This document shows, piece by piece, positions 48,273 to 57,207 of a stretch of DNA of 64,000 bases; the stretch's first letter is position 1, and each line of letters starts with the position of its first letter. The notes below the pieces were generated by a model. That model saw only the letters and a program-made list of their open reading frames with translations, had not been told where the DNA came from and did no database searches. The position numbers were made by a program, and so were the translations under genes. The DNA is from Desulfovibrio sp. (GTDB taxonomy: Bacteria; Desulfobacterota; Desulfovibrionia; Desulfovibrionales; Desulfovibrionaceae), in NCBI GenBank assembly GCA_016208105.1, contig JACQYS010000031.1, positions 62,001-126,000 of the forward strand, in the 5' to 3' direction.

Positions 48273-49712
48273 ATGGCGGGAACACACAGGGTATTCATCC
48301 CGGCGGCTCAAATCGGGCCGCTCTATGAGCGCATTCGCGAAGCATTCAAAACTGAGGCGGTTTCGCCCAGGCTTGAAAAACCCATGCCGGTGCTAAACCT
48401 GTCCGGTCTTGCCTGCTACGAATTAGCGGTAGTGGGGTCATCCTGGCGCTGCCGGACTCCCTTCATCTATCCCCTCCTAAGCACGCGCCCCAACCTCGCC
48501 TATCCGGAATGGCGGGGACGCCCCCTGGAACACATCCCCGGAGCAGACTGGGTGATCCTGGGCGGTAATCCGGAACACTTTGCCGACGTCTTGCTCGATG
48601 CAACCAAAAATTGCGATTGGGAGTCAGTGAGCCTGATCCCCTACCTGAAAGTGGGTGGACAACTCCAAAGAAAGCGTCAAGAGACCGACGTTCCGGTGCG
48701 GTTGAAAAAGGTTTGGCACTTCGTCAACCACGTGGCCGTGGCCAGGATCATGGCAGAACTGATCGATCTTCCGGAAGATCGCTGGCACGAGACGGGCTAC
48801 GTGGCGGTTCAGGATCACTACGGGAAGTTCAGTCCATATATTGAAGCGCGCTTGGCCAATGCCCCAAAACTGGTAATCGAGCTTGGCTGTGGCTTGGGCC
48901 AGACGACAAGGTCCCTGGCTGCCAGGTTCCCCGACGCGAAGGTGATCGGGCTAGACGTGAGCCGCGAATCGCTCACCGTTGCCCGCGAAAAATTCAGGCT
49001 ACCGAATCTGGAATACCGGGAATTCGACTTCGCCAACCGCTTCGCCTTCGAGGACGGCTCGGTGGACCTCATAGTCTCCTCTTCGGCGCTGAACATATCA
49101 GACAATCAAATGCGGACGGCTGCCGAGACATTCCGCATACTGTCTCAGGACGGGCTTCTGGTGAATGGGTGCATATTCGAACCGTTTCACACCTATTGGG
49201 ATTTCCCGCAGAGCGCGTTCAGGCTTTCCAGGTCCAACCTGCTCTTGGACGATTGGCTCGCCGCGGCCACAAAGCATGGAAACGGCATGGAACTCTATCA
49301 TTGGACCCAGGCTCAGTCCGACCACTATTTCGCAGCCTCAAAGCTGGATTCCTTCAAGACCCTTTACGGAGCTTGGGTACAAAACATCGAGCACACGCCA
49401 TTCGTTCCCTACGACTACCCTCAATGCACGGGTTACATGGTTGTGGGCGGCAAGGCCGTCACCGGAGCTTCCATCCGCGTGCCCGCCTCCAATCACATGG
49501 ACGCATTGGAGGAGATCCTTGGTTCCTATGAGCGTTCCCCGGAACCCATGAAGGAGCTTGCGGGGATGAACTGGATCACCGTTGCGGCCAGTCAGGACCT
49601 TTATCCCGAGGCGGGCGAGTACTTATCCGCCTGCCTGCCAGGTGCTGCTGACATTATCGGCCAAGTCCTCGATCCAGGGGTATTGAACCATCTCCGCCAT
49701 CTGGCGGCATAG
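48273..49712 (+). CDS. SAM-dependent methyltransferase with a novel N-terminal domain
   Basis: A 479-aa protein. Residues about 190-330 are a class I methyltransferase: VIELGCGLGQTTRSLA (motif I), KVIGLDVSRESL, then DLIVSSSALNISDN. The first about 180 residues and the last about 130 match nothing I know. The ATG at 48273 follows GAGGAG nine bases upstream; the frame is open to 48189 but would run through the sigma-54 promoter region. First gene of a three-gene operon with two radical SAM enzymes. Confidence 0.82.
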   Translation: MAGTHRVFIPAAQIGPLYERIREAFKTEAVSPRLEKPMPVLNLSGLACYELAVVGSSWRCRTPFIYPLLSTRPNLAYPEWRGRPLEHIPGADWVILGGNPEHFADVLLDATKNCDWESVSLIPYLKVGGQLQRKRQETDVPVRLKKVWHFVNHVAVARIMAELIDLPEDRWHETGYVAVQDHYGKFSPYIEARLANAPKLVIELGCGLGQTTRSLAARFPDAKVIGLDVSRESLTVAREKFRLPNLEYREFDFANRFAFEDGSVDLIVSSSALNISDNQMRTAAETFRILSQDGLLVNGCIFEPFHTYWDFPQSAFRLSRSNLLLDDWLAAATKHGNGMELYHWTQAQSDHYFAASKLDSFKTLYGAWVQNIEHTPFVPYDYPQCTGYMVVGGKAVTGASIRVPASNHMDALEEILGSYERSPEPMKELAGMNWITVAASQDLYPEAGEYLSACLPGAADIIGQVLDPGVLNHLRHLAA

Positions 49713-49723
49713 GAGGCCTTTTC

Positions 49724-50800
49724 ATGCGCTATCCGCAACATGCCACAATAATGAACAATACGTTGTTCCCGGTCATGGCCGGGAATGCCGTGGCTGAGAC
49801 CCCCACCTTCCCCCAGGAAATCATGTTCACCACCACAGTAAAATGCAACTACCGTTGCCGGATGTGTTATCAGGAGCAATTCGACAAACCGGAGATGGCT
49901 TGGGACGTGGTGGAGAAAATGAGGGACGCCATGTACTTCGCCGACATCATGCAGATAATCGGCGGGGAACCGATGGTGTACAAACATTTCAAAGAGATGG
50001 TGGCGTTGGCCAACCAAACCTCCACCAAGGTGCGCATCACCACCAACGGCTCACTCATGGACGAGGAGATGCGCCGTTTCATCGTCGAGAACCAGGTGTT
50101 CAACATCAAACTGAGCGCGGATGCCGGAACAGCCAAGACCTACAAGTACATCCGGGGCGGGAATTTCATGCGCTTCGTGAACAACGTGTTGGAGCTCTCC
50201 AAGCTCAAGGTTAGGACAGGCTCAGCCTTGCCGATACTCGAGTTCAACTTCGTGGCCCAGAAATCCAATGTGGCAGAACTGCCGAAGCTCCTGGCCTTGG
50301 CTGATTCCATCGGCATACACCAGGTGAATGTCTATTATATGAACTGCACCCGTGAGGATTGGATCGAAGAATCCCTCTATTTCCACCAGGAGTATTCTGA
50401 CGAGTGCATGCTCAAGGCAGCGGCGGCCGCAAAGTCGATAGGTATCCCCATCAACCTTCCTATCCTTTTTAACTCAACTGCCCCGGCGGAAACCCGCGTG
50501 TTTACGAGCTGCAACGAACCTTGGCGGCTTTTCATGGTGAACATGGATGGCGATGTCAACATCTGTTGCGGAGGGGCACCCTCGATGGGCAACTTGGCCA
50601 AGTCGGAACTCATGGACATCTGGAACGGGCCTTTGCTTACCAACCTGCGCCGCACCGTGAACAGTTCGGACAAACCGGACTATTGCAAAAAATGTGTGGG
50701 TAAGATGCAGAAAGTGGACGCGATCTACACTCACTTTTCCACCGCCCTGGCCGACAAGCTGCTGGCCGGAGAGCTTATGCCCATAAAGGCAGCCTCTTAA
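49724..50800 (+). CDS. Radical SAM/SPASM protein (first of a tandem pair)
   Basis: A 358-aa radical SAM enzyme. CxxxCxxC is CNYRCRMC (C41, C45, C48), with GGEP following (IIGGEPMVY). The C-terminal third carries a SPASM-like set of cysteines (FTSCNEPWR, INICCGG, YCKKCVGK), which would hold extra [4Fe-4S] clusters. The family modifies peptides, proteins or sugars by hydrogen abstraction. Substrate unknown; no precursor peptide gene is evident. It sits eleven bases after the methyltransferase. Confidence 0.88.
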   Translation: MRYPQHATIMNNTLFPVMAGNAVAETPTFPQEIMFTTTVKCNYRCRMCYQEQFDKPEMAWDVVEKMRDAMYFADIMQIIGGEPMVYKHFKEMVALANQTSTKVRITTNGSLMDEEMRRFIVENQVFNIKLSADAGTAKTYKYIRGGNFMRFVNNVLELSKLKVRTGSALPILEFNFVAQKSNVAELPKLLALADSIGIHQVNVYYMNCTREDWIEESLYFHQEYSDECMLKAAAAAKSIGIPINLPILFNSTAPAETRVFTSCNEPWRLFMVNMDGDVNICCGGAPSMGNLAKSELMDIWNGPLLTNLRRTVNSSDKPDYCKKCVGKMQKVDAIYTHFSTALADKLLAGELMPIKAAS

Positions 50801-50818
50801 AGGGCAGGGAGAATATAC

Positions 50819-51925
50819 ATGGAATATACCCAAAACCTTAAAGACCTAAACGAGCTGGCCAACAGCGTGTACATGACCAACCATGTGGGCCAGGTGAACT
50901 CCTTCCCCGAGTTCATCACCGTGATGCCGCTGGTCAAATGCAACTACAACTGCATCATGTGCGCAGAATCCGAGCGTGATTCGGACAAGGAACTCTCGGA
51001 GCTGGCCCTGTCCAGGCTCGAGCCGATCCTTCCTTTCGCAAGGACCTTGTTCATTACAGGCGGCGAGCCACTGATGTATTCGCATTTGGAAAGGATGTTG
51101 CAATCCGGAGCCAAAGCCGGATGCAACTTGTGGATGGTGAGCAACGGATCGTTGCTCACTGAGCGCAAGAGAGAAATGCTGCTCGATGCGGGCCTTTCGC
51201 AAATCAAGATCAGCCTGGATGCGGCCACGCCCAAGACCTACAAGAAGATACGCGGAGGTAACTTCTTCAAGGTTCTCTCCAACATCGGGGCTCTGTCCGA
51301 ACTCAAGCTCAAGCATGGGGTACAGCTCCCGTCCATTCAGCTCGGCTTCGTGGCCATGCGCTCCAATATCGCTGAACTCGGAAAGCTGGCCGTGATAGCG
51401 GGCAACCTGGGAGTGGACTCCATCTATGTCTCAACCTGCACCATCCATCACGAGCACATGCTGGAGGAATCTCTCTATTTCCACCAGGAGTATGCCGACC
51501 ATCACATGCTCAAGGCCATAGAAATGGCCAGGTCGGCCGGGGTGTACCTGGAAAGGCCGCCCTTGTTCTCGGAGCTGGCCGCGAAAAGTCTGGAGTCGCT
51601 CCATCAGGACCGTACCGGGAACATGTGTCGCGAACCCTGGAAAACCATCTTCATCCGCTACGACGGGTCGGTGAACCTGTGCTGCGGAGGAGGCGGAAGC
51701 TGCGGGAACTTGAACGACTCAACCTTCTTCGAAGTGTGGAACCATCCGGCCAGGGTGAAGGCCCGGGAAAGGGTGAACACCCCTGATCCGCTTCCGGCCT
51801 GCAAGGCCTGCCACACAGTGAAGCAGACGGCCACGAACATTTCGAGCCACATACCCGATGCGAATCTGGCTAAGCTCGGCATTGAACGTCATGGGCAGAC
51901 CGAAGAGGTGAAAGAGGCGGTGTGA
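50819..51925 (+). CDS. Radical SAM/SPASM protein (second of a tandem pair)
   Basis: A 368-aa enzyme closely related in layout to the previous one: CNYNCIMC at the same positions (C41, C45, C48), ITGGEPLMY, the shared EESLYFHQEY segment, then SPASM cysteines (MCREPWK, LCCGGGGSCGN, ACKACH). The pair looks like a tandem duplication that diverged. It ends the operon, 62 bases before a strong terminator. Confidence 0.88.
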   Translation: MEYTQNLKDLNELANSVYMTNHVGQVNSFPEFITVMPLVKCNYNCIMCAESERDSDKELSELALSRLEPILPFARTLFITGGEPLMYSHLERMLQSGAKAGCNLWMVSNGSLLTERKREMLLDAGLSQIKISLDAATPKTYKKIRGGNFFKVLSNIGALSELKLKHGVQLPSIQLGFVAMRSNIAELGKLAVIAGNLGVDSIYVSTCTIHHEHMLEESLYFHQEYADHHMLKAIEMARSAGVYLERPPLFSELAAKSLESLHQDRTGNMCREPWKTIFIRYDGSVNLCCGGGGSCGNLNDSTFFEVWNHPARVKARERVNTPDPLPACKACHTVKQTATNISSHIPDANLAKLGIERHGQTEEVKEAV

Positions 51926-51987
51926 CGAACTGCCTGAGCTCAGGCAGCCACGCAATAGGAGTCCATAACACCTAAAGAAAGTGTAAC

Positions 51988-52029
51988 GTCCCCTGTTTCC
52001 TTGTCGGACACAGGGGACTTTCTTTTTAT
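51988..52029 (+). terminator. Strong intrinsic terminator of the radical SAM operon
   Basis: Arms GTCCCCTGT (51988-51996) and ACAGGGGAC (52010-52018) are followed by TTTCTTTTTAT. This is the clearest plus-strand intrinsic terminator in the window and marks the operon end. Confidence 0.88.
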
Positions 52030-52038
52030 CTAGGGATA

Positions 52039-52070
52039 CCAAAGGGCGTAGCCCTTTGGCCGCCGGAGGC
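52039..52070. repeat. Palindromic intergenic element, copy 4
   Basis: A perfect hairpin with arms CCAAAGGGC and GCCCTTTGG, directly followed by CCGCCGGAGGC. It is the best-preserved copy and nearly the reverse complement of copy 1. It lies between the radical SAM terminator and a convergent glycosyltransferase. Confidence 0.65.
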
Positions 52071-52075
52071 CTCAC

Positions 52076-53116
52076 TCAAACCGTCGAACCGTTCCCATCC
52101 GGAAGATGCTTTTCCAGATTTCTTCTCGCATCCCGTAAATATGCCATCTTCATGGCCGGTTCAGCCGAAGAGTCGGCCCAGTGCAGATGCAGGGGTTTCA
52201 GAACGCTTTGATGGATGTCGCCGGCCAGAGCAAGGCGTTTGCCATTGCCCTGAGAGAGCAGCGAGGCAAAAAAAGCCACGCAGGCATCGGCGCGGTGGGT
52301 CCCCCTGTGCGCCGAGTCCACCTTTGCCAGCCCGGATCGGGCCATTTGTTCCGCCTGAGCAGGGTGGTCCAACAGCCAGCGTGCTTTGGCCGCGCAGTCG
52401 GCCGCGTCATCCGCGGCGTAGGTCAGAAGATCGCGTCCGTCCTCGAAGAGTTCCAGGAGGCCATTGCCCGTCAGCGGAGTGAGCAGGGGTTTCTTCATGG
52501 CCAAAGCTTCAAACACCCTGAAATTCAGGTCTCCGCGCTCGGCCACGTTGAGAACGACGCGGGCCTTGGGGAAGAGATACTTGAATTCTCCCTGGCGTAC
52601 ATGAAGCCCTGGCAAGGCCGATTTCAGCCGCTCCAGAAACTCGGCACGAAGCGGCGTGGTTTCGGGGTTTACGGTCCCCGCGAAGAGAACGTCCCATTCA
52701 GGCTCTTCCGGTGTCCAGAGCAGGTACTCCTGGTTCGGGGCGTAGGCCGGGCTCCAGAGCACCTGCTTGGCGGTAAGGCGACCAACGGCGAAACGGTCCA
52801 GGTCGTCCTTGAGGCCAGCCAGGCAGGCGTCGAAGGCCTGGGCGTACAGGGGGTGCCAGGAGTGGATGTGGCTGTCCACGCTGTAAAAAACGGTCAGGCA
52901 GGGGTAACTCTCCAGGCCAAGAAACGGAGGCGGGTGGCTGCGGTCGCCGAGAACCAGAACATCCGGTGCCTGTCCGCACAGCGAAACGATGTCATTCCAG
53001 GTGAAGAGTTGCGGGTCATGGTAGGAGTGTACGAATACCCTCCAGCCCGGACGCGCTATGGATGCAGCGAAATACTCCCGGCCAAACCAGGCCACCAGCC
53101 GGTCAGGGTCGTTCAC
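52076..53116 (-). CDS. CgeB-like glycosyltransferase downstream of ftsX
   Basis: A protein of 346 aa whose second half (LNVAERGDLNFRVFEALAMKKPLLTPLTGNGLLELFEDG) is the CgeB/Glyco_trans_1_2 C-lobe. The start is placed at GTG 53116 (MNDPDRLVAWFGREY), two bases after the ftsX stop with AGGG upstream; the frame is open to 53347 but that part overlaps ftsX and reads as low-quality Arg-rich sequence. Same subfamily as the gene at 46527. It appears to be the last gene of the nrdJ-ftsE-ftsX set. Confidence 0.8.
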   Translation of the reverse strand: MNDPDRLVAWFGREYFAASIARPGWRVFVHSYHDPQLFTWNDIVSLCGQAPDVLVLGDRSHPPPFLGLESYPCLTVFYSVDSHIHSWHPLYAQAFDACLAGLKDDLDRFAVGRLTAKQVLWSPAYAPNQEYLLWTPEEPEWDVLFAGTVNPETTPLRAEFLERLKSALPGLHVRQGEFKYLFPKARVVLNVAERGDLNFRVFEALAMKKPLLTPLTGNGLLELFEDGRDLLTYAADDAADCAAKARWLLDHPAQAEQMARSGLAKVDSAHRGTHRADACVAFFASLLSQGNGKRLALAGDIHQSVLKPLHLHWADSSAEPAMKMAYLRDARRNLEKHLPDGNGSTV

Positions 53117-53118
53117 GG

Positions 53119-53988
53119 TTATTCCCTGGCGGCCAGCCAGCCGCCCAGAGCGGACATGACGAGGGCCATGACGGCCATGGCTGCACCCTCTTCCACGGGA
53201 AGCGGCCCGAGCTTGATCCAGAGCGGCGCGGTGTAGAGCGCATCGGCCAGGAAGAGCTGGACCATATGCAAAAAGACAAGCCCTGCCAGGGCTCCGCCAA
53301 AACCGGTCATCGCCGCGCTCACGGCCCAGGGCAAACGGACGAACCACTCCTGGGCGCCTACCAGTCTCATGATTTCAACCTCGGCCCTGCGGCCTTCCAG
53401 GCATAGCCGCGCCGCTAAATACGCCACAACGGCGATGACCAGCGACAAGGAGACCGAAAGGGGGATGAGGGCGCGGGCGGAGAGCGCGCGAAGTGCCGCG
53501 GACAAGTCGAGCTGCATGGGGCTTAAGCGCACTTTGTCCACCCCGGGCAGAGCCTTCAGGCTCTCAAGAAAGATTTGGGCGGGCCGCGGGTCCTCGCTTG
53601 ACACCATGAACGTGGCCAGCCCCGTGGGAGGCAGCGGATTGGTGCCTCCAAGCCAGGAAAGGTCGAGCCCGTCGCCGAGGGCCTTCCTGAGATTTTCAAG
53701 GGCGTGGTCGGGGGTGAAGCCCGTGAACTCCTGAACGCCGGGCATGGCTTTGATGGCGTCCCACTGTGGATGTATCTGAGTCATATCCAAGCCCGGTTTC
53801 CAGTATATCTGAAATTGGGCGTGGCCTTTGCGCTGGAGCAGGTACTCGTCAAGGTTGGCCAGGAAAAGTCCGAAAGCTCCGGCCAGAAAACAGGTGAGAG
53901 CCAACGCCAGGGCGGCCATGGCGTGCAGACCGGGAGAGTGTCCAATCTGGGCGAAAGCCCGGGCAAAGGCCCGGCCCAAGAGGATCAT
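53119..53988 (-). CDS. ftsX: Cell division protein FtsX
   Basis: A 289-aa membrane protein with one N-terminal TM helix, an extracytoplasmic domain (about 45-165) and three C-terminal TM helices, the FtsX topology. The cytoplasmic loop CLEGRRAEVEIMRLVGAQEWFVRLPW is characteristic. FtsEX activates peptidoglycan hydrolases at the septum. The start directly follows the ftsE stop (TAA-ATG). Confidence 0.92.
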   Translation of the reverse strand: MILLGRAFARAFAQIGHSPGLHAMAALALALTCFLAGAFGLFLANLDEYLLQRKGHAQFQIYWKPGLDMTQIHPQWDAIKAMPGVQEFTGFTPDHALENLRKALGDGLDLSWLGGTNPLPPTGLATFMVSSEDPRPAQIFLESLKALPGVDKVRLSPMQLDLSAALRALSARALIPLSVSLSLVIAVVAYLAARLCLEGRRAEVEIMRLVGAQEWFVRLPWAVSAAMTGFGGALAGLVFLHMVQLFLADALYTAPLWIKLGPLPVEEGAAMAVMALVMSALGGWLAARE

Positions 53989-54669
53989 TTACTCATCCTC
54001 CTGGATATCGTCGCCCCCGTTCAGAAGAAGGCCGCTCTCCAGGCTCAGCACCCTGGCTTGGGGGGTTGACCTGACCAGGTCCTGGTTGTGGGTGGCCATG
54101 AGAATGGTTGAGCCGTGCGCATGAAACTGCTTGAACACCTCCAGGAGGCGTTGAGCCATATCCCAGTCCAGGTTGCCGGTGGGTTCGTCCGCGAGAATGA
54201 CCTTGGGGCCGCTTGCCATGGCTCGTGCGGTGGCCACGAGCTGCTGTTCACCCCCGGACAGGCTGGCGCAGGCCAGATTCGCGATGCGTCCGAGATTAAG
54301 CGAAGCCAGCACCGAATCCACCCTGCGTTTGATTTGGTCCCGGGGCATGCCGGCAACTTCAAGAGGGAGGCTGATGTTATCAGTAGCCGAGCGGTCCATC
54401 AGGATTTTGAAGTCCTGGAAGATCAAAGCCACCTCACGGCGCAGAAAGGGAAGCTGGTTTTTTCTGAGGGCCGCCAGATCGTAGCCCGCGATGCGGGCCT
54501 TGCCACGCTGCACGGGCAGTTCGCCGTGCAGGATGCGCATGAGCGTGGTCTTGCCCGCGCCGGAATGTCCGGTGATGAAAGCGAATTCTCCCTTGGCCAC
54601 ACGAAAGCTCACCGCGCGCAGGGCCTGGTGGTCCCCGAAAGCGTGGTGGAGCTGTACGGCCGAGATCAT
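53989..54669 (-). CDS. ftsE: Cell division ATP-binding protein FtsE
   Basis: A 226-aa ABC ATPase: Walker [10 protein letters not shown] (about 34-42), Q-loop region [10 protein letters not shown], signature LSGGEQQ and Walker [13 protein letters not shown], followed by the H-loop ATHNQ. Length and order with ftsX identify FtsE. It begins 15 bases after nrdJ, so it may be co-transcribed with it. Confidence 0.94.
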   Translation of the reverse strand: MISAVQLHHAFGDHQALRAVSFRVAKGEFAFITGHSGAGKTTLMRILHGELPVQRGKARIAGYDLAALRKNQLPFLRREVALIFQDFKILMDRSATDNISLPLEVAGMPRDQIKRRVDSVLASLNLGRIANLACASLSGGEQQLVATARAMASGPKVILADEPTGNLDWDMAQRLLEVFKQFHAHGSTILMATHNQDLVRSTPQARVLSLESGLLLNGGDDIQEDE

Positions 54670-54684
54670 CGCGTCACCGGCGGA

Positions 54685-56919
54685 TTATCCGCACTTGGTG
54701 AAGCCGCAGGCCTTGCACACGTAGCAGCCCTCTTCGAAAACGAGCTCTTCGGCGCATTCGGGGCAGGTGGGAACGTTCAAGGACTTGAAGTCCTCAGGTT
54801 TACTGCGCCCCTGCATGTAGCGGTGCTCGAGCACCCAGGAAACGGCGTCTGGCAGGGACAAAAGCAGGCCCTTCTTCTGGAACACCGGGTTTTCGCCACC
54901 GATGCCCTTGAGCTGGCCGACAACTTCGGTCACATCCACCCCGGAGCGAAGGGCCAGGGAAACGAGACGGCCTATGGCCTCGGCCTTGGCCGTGATGGAG
55001 CGGCCGGATTTGCCGATGGTGGCGAACATCTCGAAAGGTTTGCCATCCACCTCGTTCACGGTGAGGTAGAGATCCCCGTATCCGGTTTTCACCTTCTGGG
55101 TGAAGCCGTAGCAGACGTCCGGGCGGTGGCGCACCTTGGACTCCGCGCGTTCATCTGGCTTCTCCTGCTTGGAGCCGTCGCCGGTGCAAAGCACCTGGCC
55201 GGCCTTGCAGCCGTCGCGGTACACGGTGACGCCCTTGCAGCCGAGTTCGTAGGCCAGCCAGTATATGCGCCAGATTTCATCCTGGGTGGAGGAAGTCGGC
55301 AGGTTCACGGTCTTGGAAACGGCGTTGTCCGTGTACTTCTGGAAGGCGGCCTGCATCTTGAGATGCCAGAGGGGCTCGATGTCCATGGCCGTAACGAAGA
55401 CGCGGCGGATGTCCTCTGGAATGTAGTCGATATGCGAAATGGAACCTTTGGCGGCCACCTCTTCCATGAGTTTGGGCGAGTGGCACTCGGCGGCCTTCAC
55501 CGCGGCCTCGAAGAAGGGATTGGACTCGACCAGCTTTTCGCCGTCCATGACGTGACGAGCGAAGGATAGGGCGAACAAAGGTTCGACGCCCGAGGAACAT
55601 CCGGCAAGGATGGAGAGCGTTCCTGTGGGCGCGATGGTGGTGGTGGTGGCGTTGCGATAGGGCCCCTGCTTGCGATCCACGAACACCGACTTGGTGTAGT
55701 TGGGGAAGGGGCCGCGTTCGTCGGCCAGTTCCTTGGAGGCGGCCTTGGACTCGACCTGGATGAAATCCATGATCTTTTCGGCCAGCTTGAGGGCTTCCTG
55801 GGAATCGTAGGGGACGTTCAGCTGGAAAAGCAGATCCGCGAAGCCCATGACCCCAAGGCCGATCTTCCGGTTGGAGTGCACCATGTCTGTTATGCGCTCC
55901 AAGGGATACACCGAGGCGTCGATGACGTTGTCCAAGAACCTGACCCCGAGGTGCACCACGCGCTTGAGCTCTTCCCAGTCGATCCCTTCACGGGAATCGT
56001 TGGTCATGAGCGCAAGGTTCAGCGACCCCAGATTGCAGGCTTCATACGGCAGCAGCGGCTGCTCGCCGCAGGGATTGGTGGATTCGATTTCGCCCAGGGC
56101 CGGAGTGGGATTGTCGCGGTTTATGCGGTCCAGGAAGATGATTCCCGGGTCTCCGGATTCCCAGGCCTTCTGCACCAGGATCGAGAATACTTCGCGGGCT
56201 TTGAGCTTTCCTGTGACTTCCTTGGTGTGCGGAGCGACCAGATCGTAGGATTCGTCGTTCTCCACCGCCTGCATGAAGGATTCGGTCAGAGCAACGGAAA
56301 TGTTGAAATTGTTGAGGTCTCCCTCACGCTCCTTGCAGCGGATAAAGTCCAGAATGTCCGGATGGTCCACGCGCAGGATGCCCATGTTGGCTCCGCGCCT
56401 GGTCCCGCCCTGCTTCACCTGCTCGGTGGCGGTGTTGAAAATGCGCATGAAGGATATCGGCCCGGAAGCCACACCGCCGGTGGAGCCCACCCGGGCGCTG
56501 GCGGGGCGGAGCCTGGAGAAGGAGAAACCCGTGCCGCCGCCGGATTTATGGATAAGGGCGGCATGTTTCACCGCGTCGAAGATCTCGTCCATGGAATCGC
56601 CCACAGGGATGACGAAACACGCTGCCAACTGTCCGAGGTCCGTGCCGGCGTTCATGAGGGTGGGCGAATTGGGAAGAAACTTGAAGGAGATCATCAGGTC
56701 GTAAAAAGCCCGGGCCAGTTCCTTGGCCTTCCAGGAAGACTTCTTGTACTTCGCCTCTTCCTTGGCGATGGCCTGGGCCACGCGCCAGAAAAGAGCCTGC
56801 TCGTTCTCCACGGGATCGCCTTCGGGGCCCTTGCGGAGGTAGCGCTTGGCAAGGACGAGTTTGGCGTTCTGGTTGAGCTGGGGAACGGGGAGGTCGGCTG
56901 GAACAGTGGCAGGGGGCAT
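54685..56919 (-). CDS. nrdJ: Vitamin B12-dependent ribonucleotide reductase (class II)
   Basis: A 744-aa enzyme that makes deoxyribonucleotides using adenosylcobalamin. Seen motifs: FLPNSPTLMNAGT near the N-terminus, NPCGEQPLLPYEACNLGSLNL (active-site cysteine loop), and PTGTLSILAGCSSGVEPLF. The C-terminus has a zinc-ribbon (CPECAEELVFEEGCYVCKACG) as in NrdJ of the Thermotoga type. A good GAAGGAG site precedes the ATG. No NrdR box or cobalamin riboswitch is visible upstream. Confidence 0.94.
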   Translation of the reverse strand: MPPATVPADLPVPQLNQNAKLVLAKRYLRKGPEGDPVENEQALFWRVAQAIAKEEAKYKKSSWKAKELARAFYDLMISFKFLPNSPTLMNAGTDLGQLAACFVIPVGDSMDEIFDAVKHAALIHKSGGGTGFSFSRLRPASARVGSTGGVASGPISFMRIFNTATEQVKQGGTRRGANMGILRVDHPDILDFIRCKEREGDLNNFNISVALTESFMQAVENDESYDLVAPHTKEVTGKLKAREVFSILVQKAWESGDPGIIFLDRINRDNPTPALGEIESTNPCGEQPLLPYEACNLGSLNLALMTNDSREGIDWEELKRVVHLGVRFLDNVIDASVYPLERITDMVHSNRKIGLGVMGFADLLFQLNVPYDSQEALKLAEKIMDFIQVESKAASKELADERGPFPNYTKSVFVDRKQGPYRNATTTTIAPTGTLSILAGCSSGVEPLFALSFARHVMDGEKLVESNPFFEAAVKAAECHSPKLMEEVAAKGSISHIDYIPEDIRRVFVTAMDIEPLWHLKMQAAFQKYTDNAVSKTVNLPTSSTQDEIWRIYWLAYELGCKGVTVYRDGCKAGQVLCTGDGSKQEKPDERAESKVRHRPDVCYGFTQKVKTGYGDLYLTVNEVDGKPFEMFATIGKSGRSITAKAEAIGRLVSLALRSGVDVTEVVGQLKGIGGENPVFQKKGLLLSLPDAVSWVLEHRYMQGRSKPEDFKSLNVPTCPECAEELVFEEGCYVCKACGFTKCG

Positions 56920-56960
56920 GAATTCTCCTTCGATGGGGCATCAGGCGCGGTTTTTACTGA

Positions 56961-56980
56961 CTGCACCCGAGCGGGTGCAG
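56961..56980. promoter_or_regulatory. Perfect inverted repeat between nrdJ and the DUF554 gene
   Basis: CTGCACCCG and CGGGTGCAG flank two bases (AG), a perfect 9-bp inverted repeat 42 bases before the nrdJ start in the divergent region 56920-57207. It could be an operator for nrdJ or an RNA hairpin. The rest of that region shows no further clear signal. Confidence 0.45.
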
Positions 56981-57207
56981 GAAGAACCCTTAATGCAAAT
57001 GTTTCGGAAAATCCACCCGGGAGGCATGGTTCCGGCTGGCAAAATGACTGTTTTGAAGAAAAGTGGATCTCGCGTTTCTCTGCTGAAGCCAGGGCCAGCA
57101 GGCAAACCCAAGTATTGCCCGAACGCGGACAGGGGAGTAATGCCACCCGCTTGCCTGAACGCGACGCCTTGCAGGCAGCGAGGCATTACAAGGAACAGGG
57201 TGGAAGA

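Noticed and set aside
53117-53347. Upstream extension of the glycosyltransferase frame into ftsX
   Set aside because: The added 77 residues are Arg-rich, overlap ftsX and lack similarity to the family; GTG 53116 has a better context.
54115-55569. Long open frame (484 codons) opposite ftsE and nrdJ
   Set aside because: It is antisense to two well-identified genes and shows no family motifs.
55876-57207. Upstream extension of the DUF554 frame across nrdJ
   Set aside because: The extension is antisense to nrdJ and the DUF554 family starts at MVGPYVNAAA (57208).
56920-57207. Cobalamin riboswitch upstream of the B12-dependent ribonucleotide reductase
   Set aside because: No B12-box (GCCACTG-like) or typical multi-stem architecture was seen on the minus strand.
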